Assembly: GCF_004770475.1 (NCBI RefSeq)
Contig: NZ_RQHK01000017.1
Location: forward strand, 1,350,321-1,414,320
DNA from: Leptospira mtsangambouensis
GTDB lineage: Bacteria; Spirochaetota; Leptospiria; Leptospirales; Leptospiraceae
DNA length: 64,000 nt
Direction of reading: 5' to 3'
The notes beneath the pieces were generated by a model. The model was given only the letters and a program-made list of their open reading frames with translations. It was not told the origin of the DNA and did no database searches. The translations under genes were made by a program, and so were the position numbers. Position 1 is the first letter of the stretch, and each line of letters opens with the position of its first letter. This document shows positions 1 to 11,013 of the stretch, one piece after another.

Positions 1-1
1 T

Positions 2-1999
2 AACGTAAGTTATCCGGAAGAGGAATTAGGAACTAGCAAAAATAATATCAAAGCTCTGATGAGAACCTTACTTATTTTGACCAAGGAACTCGCACAAAAC
101 AACCCTCTGTTTACAGAAGACATGAAACTGACTATGATGAATGTGAACGAACCAGCAAAAATGGCTGATTTTGTTTGTTCGATTCTGAATTTAGAAAAAG
201 AAGAATACCAATCTGTCATTGAAGCTGTTCAAATTAACGATCGATTAGAGAAGGTTTTATTATTTCTAAAAAAAGAAATTGAGTTGGTAGTTCTTCAGAA
301 AAAAATCCAAGAACAAATTAACGATAAAATCGATAACCAACAACGCCAATTTTTTCTCAGAGAACAACTGAAGGCCATTCAGCAAGAGTTAGGTGCTGGG
401 GAAGATAAAACAGAACTCAAATATGAAAAACTTTTAGAAAGATTAAAGTCCATCCCCGTTGCTGAAGAAATTATCACAGAGGTAGACCGAGAGATTGATA
501 AGTTTAAAAACTCAGATCCGATTTCAAGCGATTACAATGTCATTCGAAATTATTTAGATTTAGTGGATTCCTTACCTTGGGAAAAACCTTCTGAAAAAGA
601 TGTAAACTTGATTCATGCCAAAAAAATCCTCAATCGTGATCATCACAAACTAGAAGATGTGAAGGAACGAATATTAGAGTTTCTTGCAGTTCATAAACTA
701 AATCCAAAAAGTAAAGGATCGATTCTTTGTTTGGTGGGACCTCCTGGTGTTGGTAAAACATCTATTGCTAAGTCTATTGCAGAAGCACTTGGTAGAAAGT
801 TTTTTCGATTCTCTGTCGGTGGTGTTAGAGATGAAGCAGAAATCAAAGGACATAGAAGAACTTATATTGGAGCCATGCCAGGGAAACTCATCAATGCATT
901 AAAAATCACAAAAGAAAGAGACACTGTGATTCTTTTGGATGAAATTGATAAGATGTCGCAAGGATACCAAGGAGATCCTCAATCAGCTTTGCTTGAGGTT
1001 TTGGATCCAGAACAAAATTCTAATTTTCGTGACCATTATTTAGATTTGCCATTTGATCTCTCGGATGTACTATTCATCGCCACTGCGAATACATTTGAGC
1101 CAATTCCTCGGGTGTTACTCGATCGTATGGAAGTGATTCAATTATCTGGATATATCACGGAAGAAAAAGTACAAATATTCCAAAAGTATCTTTGGAAAAA
1201 AATATTTGAAAAAAATGGATTAAATCCCGATTCTTTTTCGATGAAAAAGGAAACGGTTGCACTTCTTATCAATTCCTATTCAAGGGAATCTGGTCTAAGA
1301 GGACTCGAAAAAACATTTGATAAGTTAGTTCGAAAAATTGCCCTAAAACAAGTGTTAAAGGAAAAGTATTCCAAGGAAATTCGGGAAAAGGATTTGGTAG
1401 AATACCTTGGACCTCCTCCATTTGTCGATGACCGAATGACAATTCCAAAAGTTCCAGGAACGGCGCTTGGTCTTGCTTGGACCAATGCAGGTGGTTCCAC
1501 ACTCTTGATTGAAGCAGTTCTCATCCCAGGAAAGGGTGGCATCACTCTTACTGGCCAAATGGGAAAAATGATGGAGGAGTCAGCTAACATTGCTTTGTCG
1601 TTTGTTAAGAATTATGTAAACAATGATAGTTTGTTTGAAAAGAAGGCCATCCATTTGCATGTTCCGGATGGAGCCACTCCCAAAGATGGACCAAGTGCGG
1701 GAATCACAATGGCTACAGCTCTATTGTCGCTTGTTACAGATCAGGTGATTGCTCCCGGTTTTGGTATGACCGGAGAACTAACGTTAACTGGTGAAGTTCT
1801 TGCGATTGGTGGTTTACGAGAAAAAATCGTGGCTGCCAAACGTGTGGGAGTGAAAAAAATTATTTTCCCTAAAGATAACGAAAAAGCATTTCAAGAAATT
1901 CCTGATTATGTAAAGCGGGGAGTTACTTTTTATCCTGTGACTCGTTTCGAAGAAGTAGAAAAACTGGTTTTTCCTAAATCCAAAGGTAAAAAGAAATGA
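2..1999 (+). CDS. lon: ATP-dependent protease Lon, 5' part missing
   Basis: ATP-dependent serine protease that unfolds and degrades damaged and regulatory proteins in the cytoplasm. The reading frame is open from the first bases of the window, so the gene starts upstream; numbering here is from the internal ATG at 59. Seen: coiled middle region, AAA+ module with Walker A GPPGVGKT, Walker B LLDEIDK, and the proteolytic domain with catalytic Ser about 546 in DGPSAG and Lys about 589 in [10 protein letters not shown]. The Ser-Lys spacing of 43 equals that of E. coli Lon (S679/K722). By that alignment roughly 110 N-terminal residues of the substrate-binding domain lie outside the window. Its TGA overlaps the ATG of the next gene, suggesting coupled translation with the penicillin-binding protein. 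Confidence 0.97.
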   Translation, partial: NVSYPEEELGTSKNNIKALMRTLLILTKELAQNNPLFTEDMKLTMMNVNEPAKMADFVCSILNLEKEEYQSVIEAVQINDRLEKVLLFLKKEIELVVLQKKIQEQINDKIDNQQRQFFLREQLKAIQQELGAGEDKTELKYEKLLERLKSIPVAEEIITEVDREIDKFKNSDPISSDYNVIRNYLDLVDSLPWEKPSEKDVNLIHAKKILNRDHHKLEDVKERILEFLAVHKLNPKSKGSILCLVGPPGVGKTSIAKSIAEALGRKFFRFSVGGVRDEAEIKGHRRTYIGAMPGKLINALKITKERDTVILLDEIDKMSQGYQGDPQSALLEVLDPEQNSNFRDHYLDLPFDLSDVLFIATANTFEPIPRVLLDRMEVIQLSGYITEEKVQIFQKYLWKKIFEKNGLNPDSFSMKKETVALLINSYSRESGLRGLEKTFDKLVRKIALKQVLKEKYSKEIREKDLVEYLGPPPFVDDRMTIPKVPGTALGLAWTNAGGSTLLIEAVLIPGKGGITLTGQMGKMMEESANIALSFVKNYVNNDSLFEKKAIHLHVPDGATPKDGPSAGITMATALLSLVTDQVIAPGFGMTGELTLTGEVLAIGGLREKIVAAKRVGVKKIIFPKDNEKAFQEIPDYVKRGVTFYPVTRFEEVEKLVFPKSKGKKK

Positions 2000-4482
2000 A
2001 CCATCAAACCAATTCCTTTTTTCTCATCCTAGAAGTATTGTATGGTCATTTAAAAGACCTAATTCGTTTTTTCTGGGTTAGGCGAGTCAGGTTTTTGACT
2101 TTAGGAATTGTATTTGGAATTTTTTTGTCTTTTTTCTTTTTAGGTGGAGCTTATGTGGTGTGGTCTGGAGAAGAAGCCCGGGTCCATAAGTCTTTAGAAA
2201 AATATAGATCGGAAGTTTCCAACTTTTACGATAGTTTTCAACCAAAGTCAGTTAAGATTTTGGATCGAAGTGGCAAAGTGATGGGTGAGTTCTACAGAAG
2301 AAACTTTCGTCCGATCAGAACTGATAATTTGGGGAAACACAATGTGATTGTATGGGCAGTTCTTTCTTCCGAAGATAGAGAGTTTTTTTCCCACTCTGGT
2401 TTGAATTATACGGCCATTGGTCGAGCAGTTGTTACCAATTTGGTGCAGTTTCGATTGTCACAAGGTGGATCTACCATCTCACAACAGTTAGCAAAACTCA
2501 CCTTAAACTTAGGGAAACGTAATTTATTTAATAAATTAACCGAACTCTATTGTACCTTCTATATCGAAAGCCAATATTCAAAAGAAGAAATTTTGGCCAT
2601 GTATTTAAACCAAATATTTTTGGGAGAAGGGAATACTGGTGTAGAAGAAGCGGCAAGATATTATTTTAGAAAACCGGCATCGGAACTAAGCCCAGAAGAG
2701 GCTGCCTTACTTGTCGGGATTATACCAGCTCCAAGTGTATATAATCCCGTTCGGAATTTGGGAATAGCACTTTCTAGACAAAAACGCGTGTTATATGATA
2801 TGGCTCGGAATCCAGAACTCCATCCATCTCAAAAGGAAATACCTCATAAGTTTTCCGATTCAATAGAACTGAATTTAAAAAAGTTTAAAACCATCTATAA
2901 GGTAAAGGAAAACAAAGACGAAGAGGGTAATCCAAAGTATTCAAGTGAAATTGGAAAATATGGAGCTGATAAAGACTTTCGTGTTAATTTAGCTCCTGAT
3001 TTTAATTCAGAAATTCGACGTTTTATTTTAGAAAAGTTTTCTAATGAGGACTTGGAAGAACGTGGCCTACTTGTTTACACAACTTTAGACTTAGAAAAAC
3101 AAAGACTCGCCGAAGAAGCATTACGAGTAGGAGTTGATTCTGTTAGAGCAGACCTCACCAAACAAGAGTCAGATTATCAGAGTAAAGGTAAGGCAGATTT
3201 AGCAGAGGTTACCCGTGCGATTTTACCACAGTTGAGTGGCTCTATGATTTCATTAGATCCTGAAACAGGAGATGTGGAAGCAATGGTAGGTGGATATAAA
3301 ATTTCAAATGTATTTCGATTTAATAGAGCTGAAGATGCAAGAAGGCAGCCTGGTTCCACCATCAAAGCACTTGTGTATGCACTAGCCTTTGAAAAACGCA
3401 TAGTCAATCCATCATCCAAAATTAGAGACGAAAAATTAGATATCTCGGGATATTCACCAAAAAACTGGTATAAAGGATATAAGGGAGAAATCACTGTAAG
3501 GCAAGCATTGGCTCAGTCGGTCAACACCGTCTCTGTTAAGTTGTTACATGAAATTGGGATTTCTTATTTTGTTCAAAAATTAAGTGCCATCCTTTCGATT
3601 CCTGAAGAAGAAGCCGATGTCCGATTCCAAAGAAATTTATCCTTAGCACTGGGGTCTGGGGAACTTAGCCCTATGGAACTTTCTGTGATTTATGCTACCC
3701 TGATGAATGGGGGAAGGCGTGTCACACCTAGGAAAATTTTGAAGATAACCGATTTGGATGGAAACGAGTTTTATAGCACAGTTGCCAATGAGGCCGCAGA
3801 ACAAATCTTAGATCCTGTTGCCTGCGCAATGGCAATCAACACCCTACAATCAGTTTTGACAGAAGAAGGAACTATGACTTTGAAGCGAAAAGAAGGGGAA
3901 CCTTTTTTATACGCTGGAAAAACAGGTACAGTCCAATCTCCCAAACTAAAATCATCTAGGTGGAAAGGTTTGAAAGGAGTTCGTGATGTCTGGTTTGCAG
4001 GTCTAACTCCAAGAAATGTAACGGTTGTTTGGGTAGGGCATGATGAGGGCGCACCTTTCCCTGGTTCGGGGTCAGGGGTTTCTGGTGGGATTTGGTATCG
4101 ATACACACAAAATGTAAAATCAAAACTCGGAATGGGGAATCAATTGATTTCGAATTTTGTAGGGGATTTTGTAAAGGTAGATGTTTGTGCTGATGACGGA
4201 ACCATCATTGAAACCACTCCAGATTACGTTTGTAAGGTGCCTTTGTATGCGCAGTATTATTATATTGGTGATTTGCCACCTAAACGAGCAGGTTTTGCAA
4301 AACAAGAACCTTTAAACCAAAATACAAACCTGAAACCAGAACCAATGGATGAGGATGATTCGGAAATTTCTACCTATGACTCACAAGGAAGTCGTATCCA
4401 ACCGACGGCTGTGGATTCAGTGGAATTAGAACCACCTCTTATAGAAAATCGGCGAGCACGTTATAACGAAGAAACTCCTTAG
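1996..4482 (+). CDS. Class A penicillin-binding protein (PBP1A type)
   Basis: Bifunctional peptidoglycan synthase: glycan polymerisation plus transpeptidation in the periplasm. 828 residues, usual for the family. A single membrane anchor near residues 30-55 follows a short cytoplasmic tail. The GT51 domain shows [10 protein letters not shown] with catalytic Glu about 126 and [11 protein letters not shown]. The transpeptidase domain shows the active-site Ser about 454 in PGSTIK, SVN at about 508, and KTGT at about 642. The C-terminal 80 residues are acidic and low complexity. The start overlaps the lon stop (ATGA). Its 3' end overlaps the convergent substrate-binding-protein gene by 44 bp. Class is certain; the 1A versus 1C subgroup is inferred. 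Confidence 0.95.
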   Translation: MNHQTNSFFLILEVLYGHLKDLIRFFWVRRVRFLTLGIVFGIFLSFFFLGGAYVVWSGEEARVHKSLEKYRSEVSNFYDSFQPKSVKILDRSGKVMGEFYRRNFRPIRTDNLGKHNVIVWAVLSSEDREFFSHSGLNYTAIGRAVVTNLVQFRLSQGGSTISQQLAKLTLNLGKRNLFNKLTELYCTFYIESQYSKEEILAMYLNQIFLGEGNTGVEEAARYYFRKPASELSPEEAALLVGIIPAPSVYNPVRNLGIALSRQKRVLYDMARNPELHPSQKEIPHKFSDSIELNLKKFKTIYKVKENKDEEGNPKYSSEIGKYGADKDFRVNLAPDFNSEIRRFILEKFSNEDLEERGLLVYTTLDLEKQRLAEEALRVGVDSVRADLTKQESDYQSKGKADLAEVTRAILPQLSGSMISLDPETGDVEAMVGGYKISNVFRFNRAEDARRQPGSTIKALVYALAFEKRIVNPSSKIRDEKLDISGYSPKNWYKGYKGEITVRQALAQSVNTVSVKLLHEIGISYFVQKLSAILSIPEEEADVRFQRNLSLALGSGELSPMELSVIYATLMNGGRRVTPRKILKITDLDGNEFYSTVANEAAEQILDPVACAMAINTLQSVLTEEGTMTLKRKEGEPFLYAGKTGTVQSPKLKSSRWKGLKGVRDVWFAGLTPRNVTVVWVGHDEGAPFPGSGSGVSGGIWYRYTQNVKSKLGMGNQLISNFVGDFVKVDVCADDGTIIETTPDYVCKVPLYAQYYYIGDLPPKRAGFAKQEPLNQNTNLKPEPMDEDDSEISTYDSQGSRIQPTAVDSVELEPPLIENRRARYNEETP

Positions 4483-5863
4483 AGACCAAATAGTTCTCCT
4501 GGATCGACCAAAGAAATATCCAGGGTTTGTCATTACGTATGATTTCTATGGCTTGGATTGCATCTTGGTTGTTCTTAAAAGGTTTATCTAAAATATTTCC
4601 CACCTCTTTATTTTGATAAAAGGAGCGGTTTCCGCCATTGCCTACTTTATTCGGATGAAATAGTGGGTCTAAAAAATTCCATACAGAATCAAAATCAGAA
4701 TACCAAGTAAGTAATGTAAGATCCCCTTTCCCCTCTCCATTCTCTTTATACAAGGGAGCTTTTTCCATTGGTTTTAATTTGATGGTAAGACCAATTTCTT
4801 CTAACGCTTGTTTAATGGCTCTTCCTTTGGCTTGGTTTTCGTCATCGCCACGCATTCGAAATTCCAATTCGGTAAATTTAATTTTGGGGAAACATGTGGA
4901 TTGTTCTAGTTCTTTTTTCGCCAAATCTTTGTTATATATTTCGCCGGTTATAATTTTTCCTTTCGCCATTTTTTCGATGTATTGAATAGGAACTGGACCA
5001 TAACTAAGATCTGCATGGTTCTCTAAGAGTTTACTGATGATAAGTTCGCGGGGAATGGAAAAATTAACTGCGGCGCGAAAGTGGTTATCAAAGCATGGGT
5101 TATTTTGGTTGATTGCCACATATTGAACGGATCTACCTTTTTTGGTAAGAGTGAGTTCAGAATTTGCTTCAGGCAAAGAAAGAAGGAAGTCTGTGAGCTT
5201 AAACGCATCTAACTTCCCTTTGCGATATAAAAACAAAGAAGTGGAAGATTGTGGTAAGATGAGAAAACGGATTTTTTCCGGAAATTTCTTTTCCTCTTCT
5301 TTTTGTCTATGGACATCGATGTATTCGTTTTTTTTCCAATCGATGAGTTTGTATTTTCCATAGGATTTGAAAGTATTTGTTTCCCATTCTTTTTTCCCAA
5401 TGATAGAAGCAAAAGGTAAACTGAGTTTCTCTTTCCATTCGGTTTCCAAAGTGCCTGGTTTGAATTCTAACTCCAATTGGTTTTCTGGTAAACTTTGAAC
5501 ATGGACTAAGAACTGATAGTCCCCTTTTCTTGGATAGGATTCTAGGACCAATCGAGACAAACTAAACTGAATATCTTCCACAGATGGGGAGGAAGGATCC
5601 AATTGGAACCACCAAAGGTTCTTTGCGGGATGCGGGATTTTTTTGTAGGAATGAATCCAAGGAGAGTGGAATCCTTCTGGATTTTGGATCCAAAGGCTCT
5701 GGTGGATGAATTTCGCCAATTTTTGACCCGATAAATCAGTAATATGGAGTGGATCCAAATGGGAAGGGTCTGAAGGAAGTGCCACTTTTAGATCAAAATC
5801 GGGAGTTTCCTTCCGGCAAAAAGTGAGGGACAAGAGAAAGAAAACGAGGGATAAGGTTCTCAT
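4439..5863 (-). CDS. Extracellular solute-binding lipoprotein, peptide-binding (SBP_bac_5) type
   Basis: Probable periplasmic receptor lipoprotein of the oligopeptide/dipeptide-binding family. From the ATG at 5863 the protein is about 474 residues and opens with a short signal peptide ending in a lipobox with Cys16 (LTFC), which supports this start over the in-frame ATG at 5893 or TTG at 5902. The mature part has the family pattern (SDPSHLDPLHITDLSGQKLA near the N-terminus). Length is slightly short for DppA/OppA (about 530). No permease or ATPase genes for a Dpp/Opp importer are adjacent, so it may serve a transporter encoded elsewhere or act alone. The start codon lies only 2 bp from the divergent flippase start. 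Confidence 0.8.
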   Translation of the reverse strand: MRTLSLVFFLLSLTFCRKETPDFDLKVALPSDPSHLDPLHITDLSGQKLAKFIHQSLWIQNPEGFHSPWIHSYKKIPHPAKNLWWFQLDPSSPSVEDIQFSLSRLVLESYPRKGDYQFLVHVQSLPENQLELEFKPGTLETEWKEKLSLPFASIIGKKEWETNTFKSYGKYKLIDWKKNEYIDVHRQKEEEKKFPEKIRFLILPQSSTSLFLYRKGKLDAFKLTDFLLSLPEANSELTLTKKGRSVQYVAINQNNPCFDNHFRAAVNFSIPRELIISKLLENHADLSYGPVPIQYIEKMAKGKIITGEIYNKDLAKKELEQSTCFPKIKFTELEFRMRGDDENQAKGRAIKQALEEIGLTIKLKPMEKAPLYKENGEGKGDLTLLTWYSDFDSVWNFLDPLFHPNKVGNGGNRSFYQNKEVGNILDKPFKNNQDAIQAIEIIRNDKPWIFLWSIQENYLVSKEFLRYNVLADFL

Positions 5864-5865
5864 AC

Positions 5866-7749
5866 GTGAAGATTTACCGAAAACTCTGGCCATACTTGGC
5901 AAAATACAAATACAGACTTAGCCTCGGTGTTTTCTTGTCTATATTTGTTTCCATTTTTAATGGGGCCTCCCTCACGTCTCTCATTCCGATTTTTGACTCT
6001 TTGGGAACAGGTGAGAATTATAAGTTCCAAATTGCATTAACGAAAAAGGACCAATCCCTCCTTGCGGAATATAAAAAACCCGATCATTTGGAAGGACTCA
6101 AATATTGGGAATGGCAATTTGCAAATCTAAAACAGAGCACAAACGAAGAACTCGCTGATAAAAAACCAGATGACTTGGTTTATCTATTTTGCCTCATCAT
6201 TTTACCGATTTATTTTTTGAAGTTAATCTGCCTCGCAGGAACCGTTTACTTTGTCAACTCAGCGGGACTTCTTGCAGTAAGCGACCTCAGGCAAGCTTTA
6301 TATAAAAAACTGCAGGTATTGCCTCTCAACGAGTTTTATCGTGAAAAAACCGGCGTACTTATGAGTCGAGTGATCAACGACGTCGATATTGTTGGCAAAG
6401 TAGTTTCGAATGATTTAAAAGATGCTATCAATGATTTCTTTTATATCGTGACCCACTTAATCATTTTACTTGTGTTAAGTTGGAAATTGTTTTTTTTACT
6501 ATTTATTGTTATTCCTTTAATTGTAGGCCCCGTAAGCACATTTGCTGATCGGATTAGAAGGACCACAAAGAACCAACAAGAACAATTGTCTGAATTAAAT
6601 GGTGACCTTCAAGAGGTCATTTCTGGAATTCGAGTCATCCGAGCGTTTTCCATGGAAGACAAAGAAGCAAATCGATTTTTGAAGGTTAATCAAAATCTAT
6701 CCGACAAAACTTTTAAAACGCATTTTTATCATCAAATTGGTCCCGCCTTAACTGAGTTATCCGGTTCAGTTGTAACAATGGTATTTTTAGGGATTGGTGC
6801 TTATTTATTGGAAGACGCCAGTTTTTCTAAAGGGATGTTCATTGCATTTTTTCTTACATTGATATTCCTCATGCGTCCACTGAAACAAATGAGTATTCTT
6901 GTAAATTTAATTCAAGCTTCCGTTATCGCAAGTGATCGTGTGTTTGAAATTTTAGGAAGAGATGTGGATATTAAGGAACCGGAAGGCCCAAATCAATTAG
7001 GTCCACTTTCAAAATCCATTGAGTATAAAAATGTTTCTTATTTGTATCCCAACACTGAAATTTATGCATTAAAGAATATCAATCTTACGTTACCGCGCGG
7101 TGGAACCATTGCGATTGTTGGCTCTTCTGGAGCCGGAAAATCTACGTTAGTTGATCTTTTGCCTAGACTAATTGATCCAAGTGAAGGTGGAATATTTTGG
7201 GATGAAGTGAATGCAAAGGATCTGAGTTTAGATAATTTACGTAAACGGATTGGCGTAGTTTCTCAAAATATTTTTCTATTTAACGGTTCGGTTCGTGAAA
7301 ATATAGCCTTCGGAAAACCAGATGCATCAGAAGAAGAAATAAGACGTGCAGCCGAGGACGCATTCGCTTCAGAGTTTATTGAGGCATTCGAAGAAGGTTA
7401 TGATACCATTGTTGGAGAACGTGGCGTTATGTTGTCTGGAGGCCAAAGGCAAAGGATTTCGATTGCGCGAACTTTACTTGCAAATCCTGAAGTATTGATT
7501 TTGGATGAAGCTACTTCAGCTTTAGATACAGAATCAGAACGTCTGATCCAACAAGCATTCGTCAGGCTGTATGAAAATAAAACGGTTATTATCATCGCAC
7601 ACCGTTTATCGACAGTTAAAATAGCAGATACAATTTATTATTTAGAAAATGGTGAAATAATGGAAAGTGGGAGTCATGCGGATTTACTCAAGAACCAAAA
7701 TTCTAAATACAAACGTTTGTATGATATGCAGTTTTCTAGTTCCACCTAA
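5866..7749 (+). CDS. msbA: ABC transporter, MsbA-type lipid A/phospholipid exporter
   Basis: Half-size ABC exporter (627 residues) with an N-terminal six-helix membrane domain and a C-terminal ATPase. Seen: Walker A GSSGAGKST from residue 419, signature LSGGQRQR, Walker B VLILDEATSALD, switch His in AHRLST. The family flips lipid A core or phospholipid across the inner membrane; substrate is inferred from similarity to MsbA. The start is GTG at 5866, with only a weak purine stretch upstream because that DNA is also the start region of the divergent lipoprotein gene. A charged insertion between the first two helices (about residues 45-95) is longer than in E. coli MsbA. Confidence 0.88.
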   Translation: MKIYRKLWPYLAKYKYRLSLGVFLSIFVSIFNGASLTSLIPIFDSLGTGENYKFQIALTKKDQSLLAEYKKPDHLEGLKYWEWQFANLKQSTNEELADKKPDDLVYLFCLIILPIYFLKLICLAGTVYFVNSAGLLAVSDLRQALYKKLQVLPLNEFYREKTGVLMSRVINDVDIVGKVVSNDLKDAINDFFYIVTHLIILLVLSWKLFFLLFIVIPLIVGPVSTFADRIRRTTKNQQEQLSELNGDLQEVISGIRVIRAFSMEDKEANRFLKVNQNLSDKTFKTHFYHQIGPALTELSGSVVTMVFLGIGAYLLEDASFSKGMFIAFFLTLIFLMRPLKQMSILVNLIQASVIASDRVFEILGRDVDIKEPEGPNQLGPLSKSIEYKNVSYLYPNTEIYALKNINLTLPRGGTIAIVGSSGAGKSTLVDLLPRLIDPSEGGIFWDEVNAKDLSLDNLRKRIGVVSQNIFLFNGSVRENIAFGKPDASEEEIRRAAEDAFASEFIEAFEEGYDTIVGERGVMLSGGQRQRISIARTLLANPEVLILDEATSALDTESERLIQQAFVRLYENKTVIIIAHRLSTVKIADTIYYLENGEIMESGSHADLLKNQNSKYKRLYDMQFSSST

Positions 7750-7766
7750 CTAAAAGTAGGATCGAT

Positions 7767-8177
7767 TTAAGCGAGCCTACTTGTTCCGCAGTTAGGACAA
7801 AACTTTGCATTTGGTACAGCTACAAACGAACCACAGTTAGAGCAAGTCCAGTTTTCATTGATTTTAGGAGTGCTTAGTACAGTTACGTTTGTCATTTTGG
7901 TTTTTAATTCCAATTCGACGGAATCCAAAGCTTCTATATAAGGAAGTGACTGAATTTGGAACTCTTCTTCTGTTAATTTTCCAGAATCAAAATCAGAACG
8001 AATGTCTTTGAGTGAATCGAGTAGGTTTCTTTTTTTTTCAGCAATTGGTTTGAGATGGGCATCTTCATCCTTTCCGAAAGGAGATTCATCTAGTCGGAAC
8101 CGGTAGTGAAACAACAAAAAAGGAGCGATCAGAATGATTCCAAAAACGAGACAATACAGGTATAAGAGAAAATCCAT
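7767..8177 (-). CDS. Membrane-anchored zinc-ribbon protein
   Basis: 136 residues. One N-terminal membrane segment (about residues 3-24) is followed by a charged region containing a stretch like the CcmI/cytochrome-c-biogenesis linker (LKDIRSDFDSGKLTEEEF). The C-terminal zinc ribbon has two CxxC pairs (CSNC and CPNC). Zinc ribbons of this kind usually bind structural zinc; no enzymatic role can be read from the sequence. It lies tail to tail with the msbA-like gene (17 bp apart) and head to head with the CoA-transferase. Function unknown; a role in cytochrome c assembly is only a weak suggestion from the linker. Confidence 0.8.
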   Translation of the reverse strand: MDFLLYLYCLVFGIILIAPFLLFHYRFRLDESPFGKDEDAHLKPIAEKKRNLLDSLKDIRSDFDSGKLTEEEFQIQSLPYIEALDSVELELKTKMTNVTVLSTPKINENWTCSNCGSFVAVPNAKFCPNCGTSRLA

Positions 8178-8248
8178 ACGTTCAGAATTTGGACTTTTTA
8201 TTTTTAGGCAATCTCTTTATCTTTGGTCATAGAAGAGATTTTACACTT

Positions 8249-9751
8249 ATGGCCGTTACAAACTCACTGATTGAACAAAAATTAAAAACTGCAGAAGAGG
8301 TGGCAGCACTTCTGCCCCAACATGTCACTCTAGGCTGTTCTGGATTTACACCAGCAGGATACCCGAAACTCATTCCGGTTGCCTTTGCCAAAAGAATCGA
8401 AGAAGAAAAACTAAAAGGAAAAGAATTTTCAATAAACTTGTATGCCGGAGCTTCTACAGGCGAAGAACTAGATGGTGCTTTGGCAAGAACTGGCGCTTTA
8501 AAATTACGAATTCCCTATCAATCCAATTCCCATCTTCGTAACCTCATCAACCAAGGGGAAACGGATTTCATCGATATGCATTTATCTCATGTTGTAAAAT
8601 ACATTGAACATGGGATTTTACCAAAAATTGATGTTGCGATTGTGGAAGCCATTGACGTTACCGTTGATGGAAAAATTTATCTTTCAACCTCATCTGGTAT
8701 GAGTGCAACTTACATTAGCAATGCGGAATCCGTTTACGTTGAATTAACTGATACTCATCCTCTGGAACTAAAAGGATACCATGATATTTATCTACCAAAC
8801 CATCATGAAAAGGGACTTCCAATCAATATACTCACACCAGGAGATCGGATTGGGTTACCATACATCCAGGTTCCTCCCGATAAAATCAAAGGGATTGTTC
8901 GTTCTAGTAAACCTGATGCGGCAACTGTTTTTAAAACTCCCGATGAAGATTGCCAAAACATAGCCGCTCATGTATTATCTTTTATCCAACATGAAATTAA
9001 AATGGGAAGAATTCCAAAAGAGTATCTACCATTTCAAAATGGAGTGGGAAACATAGCCAATGCAGTTCTTGCTAGTATGGCTAAAGATTCTAACTTTCAT
9101 TCAATCCAAATGTATACAGAAGTGGTTCAAGATTCTGTTTTTGATTTGATCGATGCAGGGAAATTGGAAATTGCATCAACCTCTGCATTAACTTTCTCTG
9201 AAGCGGGGCTAAAAAGATTCCATGAGAATATTGCAGAATGGAAATCCAAATTTGTCATTCGTCCACAAGAGATATCCAACCATCCTGAAGTGATTCGTAG
9301 AATGGGACTGATTGCTATGAATACTGCTATCGAAGTTGATATTTACGGAAATGTAAACTCCACTCACGTGATGGGGACATCCATGATGAACGGAATAGGT
9401 GGTTCAGGTGACTTTACGAGAAATTCCCATTTGTGTATTTTTATGACACCGTCTCTTGCCAAAGATGGAAATATTTCTGCTGTGGTCCCGATGGTATCGC
9501 ATACTGATCATAATGAACATTCAACAATGGTATTTGTCACGGAACAAGGATTAGCTGATCTAAGGGGTTGTCCTCCTAAAAAAAGAGCAGAACTGATTAT
9601 TAACAACTGCGCTCATCCCATTTACCGCGATAAACTTCGTGAATATTATGAAAATGCCCTTCGTGTTTCCAAAGGGAAACATACTCCTCATGATTTGGAA
9701 CGTGCCCTTTCTTGGCATGTCCAATTCTTAAAAACAGGAAGTATGAAGTGA
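8249..9751 (+). CDS. Acetyl-CoA hydrolase/CoA-transferase (succinate:acetate CoA-transferase type)
   Basis: Class I CoA-transferase of about 501 residues, likely moving CoA between acetyl-CoA and another acid such as succinate. Seen: the catalytic glutamate expected in YTEVVQD (about residue 291, matching Glu294 of AarC) and the conserved DIYGNVNSTHVMG and GGSGDFTRN loops. The start is taken at 8249 (ATGGCCGTT) with AGAAGAG upstream; a longer in-frame ATG at 8189 would add 20 residues that do not fit the family. The 3' end overlaps the next gene (GTGA at 9748), so the two are probably co-translated. The exact acyl partner cannot be told. Confidence 0.92.
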   Translation: MAVTNSLIEQKLKTAEEVAALLPQHVTLGCSGFTPAGYPKLIPVAFAKRIEEEKLKGKEFSINLYAGASTGEELDGALARTGALKLRIPYQSNSHLRNLINQGETDFIDMHLSHVVKYIEHGILPKIDVAIVEAIDVTVDGKIYLSTSSGMSATYISNAESVYVELTDTHPLELKGYHDIYLPNHHEKGLPINILTPGDRIGLPYIQVPPDKIKGIVRSSKPDAATVFKTPDEDCQNIAAHVLSFIQHEIKMGRIPKEYLPFQNGVGNIANAVLASMAKDSNFHSIQMYTEVVQDSVFDLIDAGKLEIASTSALTFSEAGLKRFHENIAEWKSKFVIRPQEISNHPEVIRRMGLIAMNTAIEVDIYGNVNSTHVMGTSMMNGIGGSGDFTRNSHLCIFMTPSLAKDGNISAVVPMVSHTDHNEHSTMVFVTEQGLADLRGCPPKKRAELIINNCAHPIYRDKLREYYENALRVSKGKHTPHDLERALSWHVQFLKTGSMK

Positions 9752-11001
9752 TTGCAGTTGTTGGTTCTGGGATTGCAGGACTGACAGCCGCTTGGGCCAT
9801 ACGTAAATTTAAAGATGTAACATTATTTGAAAAACATCCAGAGATTGGTATGGCTGCATTTGGCGCCAAACAAATGATTGATGGGGGAGAGGTAGAGTTT
9901 GATATCCCTTTTAGAACCATCAAACGCGACTATTACCCAACTTTATTTCAGGTTTATGAAAAAGCCGGAATCAAAACAAGACCAGTTGATTATTCCTTTC
10001 GAGTTGAATCCAATGGTGATTCTGTTTTTGGATTTCGTTCCCATCAAATTTTCGGTATTCCGTTTGGAATTCCAACAATAAACTCATTTGTTTCGTGGAA
10101 AGGTCGCAGGATTTTCTCCGACTTATTAAAGTTTTATGCCAATGCAAAAGATGATTGGAAACGAGAAAGTCGCAATATTTCAATTTTAGATTTTCTTATC
10201 AAATACGGTTATTCTAACGAATTTATATACGAATTTCTACTCCCCACCTTTGCACTTGTGAATACTTGTAAAACAGAAACTGTGGGTGCATATCCTGCAG
10301 AAACAATCATCGGTTATCATTCTCGGGGGTATTCTTATACACCACAAGAAACCGCAAGTTTAGGAACAAGAGATATCGTAAATCGTCTTACACAAAATTT
10401 AGATAACGTAAGTTTGAATGCCGACATCCAAAAGATCTATAAAAAAGCAGGGAAAACTATCATTCAGTTTTCAAACCAAGAGAAAACATTTGATCACGTG
10501 ATCCTTTCTACACAAGCAAACCAAGGAAAGGATCTTCTTGGTGCTGGATTTGAGTTAGAAAAAGAAATTCTCAGCGAATTCCGTTATGAATCAAGCGATG
10601 TTGTATTACATACGGATGAGTCTTATTTTTTAAATCCATCCGTCTCATTGGTGTTTAAGGTTAGAGATGGTTTTGATAAACCAGAAGTCACTTTGGACTT
10701 AGGGAGAATCATTCCGGAGCTTAAAAGCAAAAAAATCTTCCAAACATGGAATCCCCATGAACTTCCGAAAGACAATGATATCTTAAAGTTTGCGAAATTT
10801 GAAAGGCCTGTCATGGATGATCGAACGGCAAAGGCCATTCAAAAGATCACTGCATTACATTCTGAACCGGATCGTAATCTTTGGCTGTGTGGGTCTTATT
10901 CTCTTTATGGAATTCCTCTTTTAGAAGCAGGGGCAAAATCTTCTTTGCTTGTCGCATCAAGGTTACTCAATCAAAACATAGATGACTTGATTGAAAAGTG
11001 A
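9748..11001 (+). CDS. FAD-dependent oxidoreductase, amine-oxidase-like fold
   Basis: About 418 residues. The dinucleotide-binding motif VVGSGIAGLTAAW sits at the extreme N-terminus, and the C-terminus carries LWLCGSYSLYGIPLLEAG, the second FAD-contact region of this superfamily. The GTG at 9748 is chosen as start: it overlaps the upstream TGA, is preceded by AGGAAG, and puts the Rossmann motif at residue 4, where it normally lies. The frame also opens 36 bp upstream at 9712, inside the CoA-transferase gene. It resembles predicted NAD/FAD-binding proteins often found beside fatty-acid-modifying methyltransferases; a SAM methyltransferase lies just downstream in opposite orientation. Substrate unknown. 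Confidence 0.8.
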   Translation: MIAVVGSGIAGLTAAWAIRKFKDVTLFEKHPEIGMAAFGAKQMIDGGEVEFDIPFRTIKRDYYPTLFQVYEKAGIKTRPVDYSFRVESNGDSVFGFRSHQIFGIPFGIPTINSFVSWKGRRIFSDLLKFYANAKDDWKRESRNISILDFLIKYGYSNEFIYEFLLPTFALVNTCKTETVGAYPAETIIGYHSRGYSYTPQETASLGTRDIVNRLTQNLDNVSLNADIQKIYKKAGKTIIQFSNQEKTFDHVILSTQANQGKDLLGAGFELEKEILSEFRYESSDVVLHTDESYFLNPSVSLVFKVRDGFDKPEVTLDLGRIIPELKSKKIFQTWNPHELPKDNDILKFAKFERPVMDDRTAKAIQKITALHSEPDRNLWLCGSYSLYGIPLLEAGAKSSLLVASRLLNQNIDDLIEK

Positions 11002-11013
11002 CAAAGGAATTTC

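Noticed and set aside
8189..8248. Longer start for the CoA-transferase (20 extra residues)
   Set aside because: The extension is not family-like and the internal ATG at 8249 has a better ribosome-binding site.
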